The notes under the pieces: generated by a model
The model's database searches: none
What the model was told of the DNA's origin: nothing
Seen by the model: the letters and a program-made list of their open reading frames with translations, nothing else
Part shown: positions 60,189-64,000 of the stretch, in pieces
Position numbering within the stretch: the first letter of the stretch is position 1
Layout of the letters: each line of letters starts with the position of its first letter
Program-made: the position numbers and the translations under genes
From: Mytilus trossulus
Taxonomy: Eukaryota; Mollusca; Bivalvia; Mytilida; Mytilidae
DNA: 64,000 nt
Assembly (NCBI RefSeq): GCF_036588685.1
Contig: NC_086381.1
Location: forward strand, 49,537,431 to 49,601,430
Direction: 5' to 3'

Positions 60189-60650
60189 AAAGTCAGCTAT
60201 AAAAGGCCCCGATACGACCACGTAAAACAATGCAAACGAGAAAACTAACAAGCCTTTTACAACTGATTTTCATAGTTCGTTCTTATGTTGTTCTGTTACG
60301 CCACTGTCCCAGGTTAGAGGGAGGATACCAACATCCCGCTAACATGTTAAAACCCGCCACATTTTGCATATATGTGGCCGTCCCAAGTCAGGAGGAGCCT
60401 TTATTTCAGTGGTTGTCGTTTGTTAATTAATGTGTTATATACATGTTAGTTTTTCGATCGTTTGTTTGTACATAAATTAGGAATATTTTTCGTTTATCAT
60501 TTCGGGGCCTTCTATAGCTGACTATCCGGTATGGGCTTTCCTCATTGTTGAAGGTCGTACTATGGCCGTTTAGCTGTTTAAAATTTCTGTGATGTCATTT
60601 TGTCTTTTGTGGAAAGTTGTTTCATTGGCAAGCATACCACTTTTATGTAT
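60189..60650 (+). repeat. dispersed repeat S2
   Basis: TAGTTCGTTCTTATGTTGTT, CCCAGGTTAGAGGGAGGATA, CCCGCCACATTTTG, CGTCCCAAGTCAGGAGGAGC, TATCCGGTATGGGCTTTCCT. Confidence 0.75.
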
Positions 60651-61765
60651 ATACATGTATGTACCGTGCAAACTGACGAACAAACGTAGTAAATGTTTTA
60701 TTCATCCCCACAAACTCAATTTTCATAAGAAATGATAACTTTAAAAAAAAATGTTAAACAGGGTCTTGAAAGTGTAAATTTTTCTATGAAAGTTTAAATT
60801 TCTATATAAGACTGCTGATCATATTTAGAAGACAATCTTAGTACTTGCCGTGCTAAAAAGCTTGTAAAAAAATGGAATAATTGATGTAAAGTTATGTTTA
60901 ACACCTACAGTGAAATGCTTTAAACTGCATTTTCCATATCTGTTAGATACTTATTCATGTAAAAATGCCAAATTCTGAAAATCGATGCCAAAAATGACTC
61001 TATCATGACATATATAAGCTAGCGTAATATGGCACCTATGTGTTATAGAAAGCTGACTGTTTTATTTAAAAGGTAATTAAGCTTTTTAAAACTGAGTACG
61101 GACTATAAAGTGGCACCTTGCTAAATTTCTTCAGTAGGAAATGAACTCGAGAATATATCATACAAATTTTCCTACGATATTTCATTAAATAAACTTTTTA
61201 TTATTTAACTTACATTTTGCCATTCGTATTTCTTACGACGAACAGAACTACTTCAATCATTATGCCTCTCAGTTTCATCTTTTCCTTACTTATTTCAATC
61301 AGTTTTAAATATTGTATGCTACCTTATGATAACATGATTTTAATAACTTTTTAAATTTGTTTGCTGGGCATTACCGTTATTTACCAATTATGGATTCGGT
61401 AATCTCCGCTAAAAAACGAAGTTTACCGAATGATCTCATCATTCATAAATCTCATCATACATCAATCTCATCATACAACAACAAACGTATAATGTTGTGC
61501 GCACTTAATAATGTTGTGAGCACTTAATATAATGTTGTGAGCACGTATTATAATGTTGTGAGCACTTAATATAATGTTGTGAGCACTTAATATAGTGTTG
61601 TGAACACTGCATATAATGCTGTGAGCACTGCATATAATGCTGTGATCACTTCGTATAATGTTGTGAGCACTACATATAATGCTGTGATCACTTCATATAA
61701 TGCTGTGAACACTGCGTATAATGCTGATTATTAACATAAGGCAGTCGTGGCGTTCCATACTAGAC

Positions 61766-62565
61766 CTCACAACAAACTAATACATTGTTGACGCCACCGC
61801 CGTCGTTGACGCCGGAAAAACCAGACGAGAAAAAATTGGGATGCCTTATGATATTCGTAAATATCCGTGAAGCTAGAGCAATGCAACGGTAGTTATATTC
61901 GTTTTTCATGCAGATTGCTCTTGGTAAACATGTCATGTTGCTCATTATTAATAATGTAAAGTATTATAAAAATGAGTCTACAAAACAACTTGACGTGCAA
62001 CTAAATTAAAAATGTTATCGTTTGTTTTCTTTAAATTTTGGTACAACTAAAAAGGAACATAAATTTACAGTCATTGAGTCTACCTGTACTGGTTTAATTG
62101 AAAAATCGCAACGGTCTTTTTGCACATGTACATGTATTTCCTGCTTGTTTTTTTTGTTTTTTTGAAAATTTCAATTCATTCTGTTTCGGCGACTTCTAAA
62201 TCTAAACGCACCATACATTTGTTATATTTCCTATTAAGCAAATTTGGAATTTCAAAATATATCTGTAACATATCGACATACATGTAGGCTAAAAGTCAAG
62301 TACGACACATTAACAATTTCTGCTATTCTAAATGTATCTATTTGAGATAAGTTTAAGTCAAATTTAATATATCATTTTCCATTAGTTTTTGGGGCAAAAT
62401 CAGAGGCATCATTTGTGATACGACCTGTGTTTTTTTTTCTTTCTATGAATGATGGATGATGGAGGAGAAGGAGGAGGAAGATGATGATGATGAATGGATG
62501 CTTAACGTCGAGTGGCAAATTCATATTCATATTCATGACGAGACTAATGTAAGATGAATATGTAT
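61766..62565. other. intergenic, no gene seen
   Basis: The first 40 bases continue the interrupted tandem repeat. A GAGGAGGAAGATGATGATGA purine tract lies at 62465-62495. No gene. Confidence 0.4.
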
Positions 62566-62569
62566 CGTG

Positions 62570-62750
62570 CTTTAAAACCAGGTTAAATTCACCATTGTCC
62601 AAATAAGATAATACCTAAACCAAATCAGAAATATGGCAGTTGTTTTCCATTCGTTTGAGATTAAAGCTTTTAATTTTGCCATTTGATTTGGGAGTTTCCT
62701 TTTCGAGTTTTGCTTGAGTACAGTATTTTTTTGTGATTTAACTTTTACTG
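62570..62750 (+). repeat. dispersed repeat S3
   Basis: AAAACCAGGTTAAATTCACC, CCAAATCAGAAATATGGCAG, TTTTGCCATTTGATTTGGGA and AGTACAGTATTTTTTTGTGA follow the order seen at 50520-50700. Confidence 0.7.
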
Positions 62751-63130
62751 GACCGACACGCTGAGATATATTTTAACATGCTAGCGCACTATGTCACAGT
62801 GATCAACAGTCTGCAGGTAGATATATTACCTTAATTGGACACTGTATTCTGACTCCGAGTCGACCGGTCTGACAAGTATGCTCTTACTCCTTAATGCCAC
62901 ATGATTGACAGAGAAGCGGAGAATACTAATGTTAAAGTCTATGATTTGACTTGTCCGAGGTTTTAATTCACAACGGTCTGCACTCGAGGCAAACACGTTA
63001 CTACGAGACCACTGACAGATGCGGTCCAGTTTTAAATTGAACTTAATCAACAAAATGCAAATGATACATGTACCGACAGTGTTTTTTTTTATCTACGCAG
63101 AGAGTTTTTTTTATTTTGTTTTATAGATAA

Positions 63131-63385
63131 TATTGAGAAAAGAAACAAGGGAATGTGTCAACGCGACAACAACCCGACCATAGAGCAGACAACAGCCGAA
63201 GGCCACCAATTAGTTATAGATGGGTTTTCCCTTTTTGAATGGTTTTACACTCATTTTGTGGGACCTTTTTAGCTTGCTATTCATTGATAACGACGGTACT
63301 TTGGCCTATAACTGTTTACTTTTACAAATTGTTACTTAGATAGAGAGTTGTCTCATTGGAACTCATAACACATCTTCTTATAACT
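63131..63385 (+). repeat. dispersed repeat ending in an S2-like tail
   Basis: ACAAGGGAATGTGTCAACGC, GACCATAGAGCAGACAACAG and CCGAAGGCCACC, then an S2-like tail (TAGAGAGTTGTCTCATTGGA, ACTCATAACACATCTTCTTA). Confidence 0.6.
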
Positions 63386-63745
63386 ATAAACGCTGTAGAA
63401 TATTGAAACTAAACATGAACACAAAATTAAATATTTAATCATTCTATTCCATTCTCAATTTTATCATAATAGTAAATCTTCATTAATAGACAGGTTATGA
63501 TTGTCATTTGTCATACATCTATTCAAATTAGAAAGTTTTTAGTAGGCTACATAGAAAACAACATGATGAATAATATACTTGCAAACAAAATAACAAAAAC
63601 TAAACTATGAATTCAAAGTAATACAAAACTGAAGCTGTACAAAACATTGAAGCAATTGTCATCTTTAAAAGAAGTTGAGTTTACAATATACAGGAGTACA
63701 AAAATTTTAAGAATCTGTTGACATTTGAAAAATTTGGGTTTAGAA

Positions 63746-64000
63746 TTAATTTATCAGCCCAGATATCCTGAGTACCCATGCCTCTTTATTAGGCAACATG
63801 TTAATAGGTATTGCTGGTATAGTAACGTTAATGCCTCCATATTCGTTTGGTTTCCAGGAGAAATTGCCATCATAACCTAACATGTTGATAACAGTTGTAG
63901 TCGATGCCTTAATTGGCGATCCAAGGACTAACGTGTTGTTGTATTTCGGCCAGGATACCATAATTGCATACACATAGACATCTGATCCAATCTCTTTGGA
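63746..64000 (-). CDS. alpha-L-fucosidase, C-terminal end (partial, runs off the window)
   Basis: The last 84 codons of a gene on the minus strand, open from the window edge (codon begins exactly at 64000) to the stop at 63746. It reads SKEIGSDVYVYAIMVSWPKY, LVLGSPIKASTTTVINMLGY, NEYGGINVTIPAIPINMLPN, EAWVLRISGLIN. The V-YAI-x-x-x-WP pattern, the T-x-V-x-x-LG block and the final WxLxxxG match the beta-sandwich C-terminal domain of GH29 lysosomal/secreted fucosidases, which release alpha-linked fucose from glycans. The catalytic barrel is outside the window, so activity cannot be judged. No intron is seen in this part. Confidence 0.85.
   Translation of the reverse strand, partial: SKEIGSDVYVYAIMVSWPKYNNTLVLGSPIKASTTTVINMLGYDGNFSWKPNEYGGINVTIPAIPINMLPNKEAWVLRISGLIN

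Larger units (their letters stand above)
59379..61759. mobile_element. foldback-type transposon, 2381 bp with about 410-bp inverted ends
   Basis: Ends TATGGAACGCCACGACTGCC and its complement. The left arm is about 59379-59815 and the right arm about 61350-61759. Each arm contains an array of about 20-bp units (CACAACATTATATTAAGTG type; 12-14 copies), then GATGAGAT repeats and a GCCCAGCAAACAAATTTAAA inner border. CTAGAC at 59373-59378 and 61760-61765 is a 6-bp target duplication (7 if one end base is shared). The interior carries a Helitron end and an S2 copy but no transposase. Confidence 0.88.

Overview
The window is AT-rich eukaryotic DNA, best explained as nuclear genome of a marine bivalve, probably a mussel of the Mytilus type. 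Three things point there: spliced ion-channel genes with long introns, tandem family duplications, and a very dense cover of dispersed repeats of the kind seen throughout bivalve genomes. No bacterial operons, CRISPR arrays, rRNA or convincing tRNA genes were seen. Roughly nine tenths of the window is intron, intergenic sequence and mobile-element debris.

Left part (1-19 kb). A broken CR1-like LINE reverse transcriptase (minus strand) is split by a 589-bp inverted-repeat element flanked by TTAA. Then come two tandem, same-strand, six-exon genes for divergent Cys-loop (nicotinic-receptor-like) channel subunits, at 3410-11164 and 13216-18245. I could join every exon of both in frame; they encode 428 and 427 residues with identical intron phases. 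Both lack the tryptophans, tyrosines and paired cysteines that bind acetylcholine, but keep a cation-type pore. Upstream of each gene lies a degraded copy of its first-exon region.

Middle (19-46 kb). Mostly repeats: several copies of one reverse-transcriptase retroelement family, a decayed ZBED-type hAT transposase (38.2-39.7 kb) with one of those retroelements nested in it, a 717-bp non-autonomous Helitron, MITE-like inverted repeats, and a broken TMEM45-family gene (27.8-28.6 kb). One clean gene stands at 44620-45708: a membrane-anchored FkbM-type methyltransferase with a 22-residue tandem repeat next to its anchor.

Right part (46-64 kb). This is a diverged duplicate of about 24.7-34.6 kb and carries the intact TMEM45-family gene (50819-51586). 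Insertions present in one duplicate but not the other show their boundaries directly, including a 1.13-kb truncated retroelement with a 7-bp target duplication. A 2.38-kb foldback element with about 410-bp inverted ends, built partly of a 20-bp tandem repeat, sits at 59.4-61.8 kb inside a tandem repeat. The right edge holds the C-terminal exon of an alpha-L-fucosidase gene that continues out of the window.

The coding genes do not form a pathway. The striking features are the paralogous channel pair, the duplicated TMEM45 block with a living and a dead copy, and the layered transposon history.
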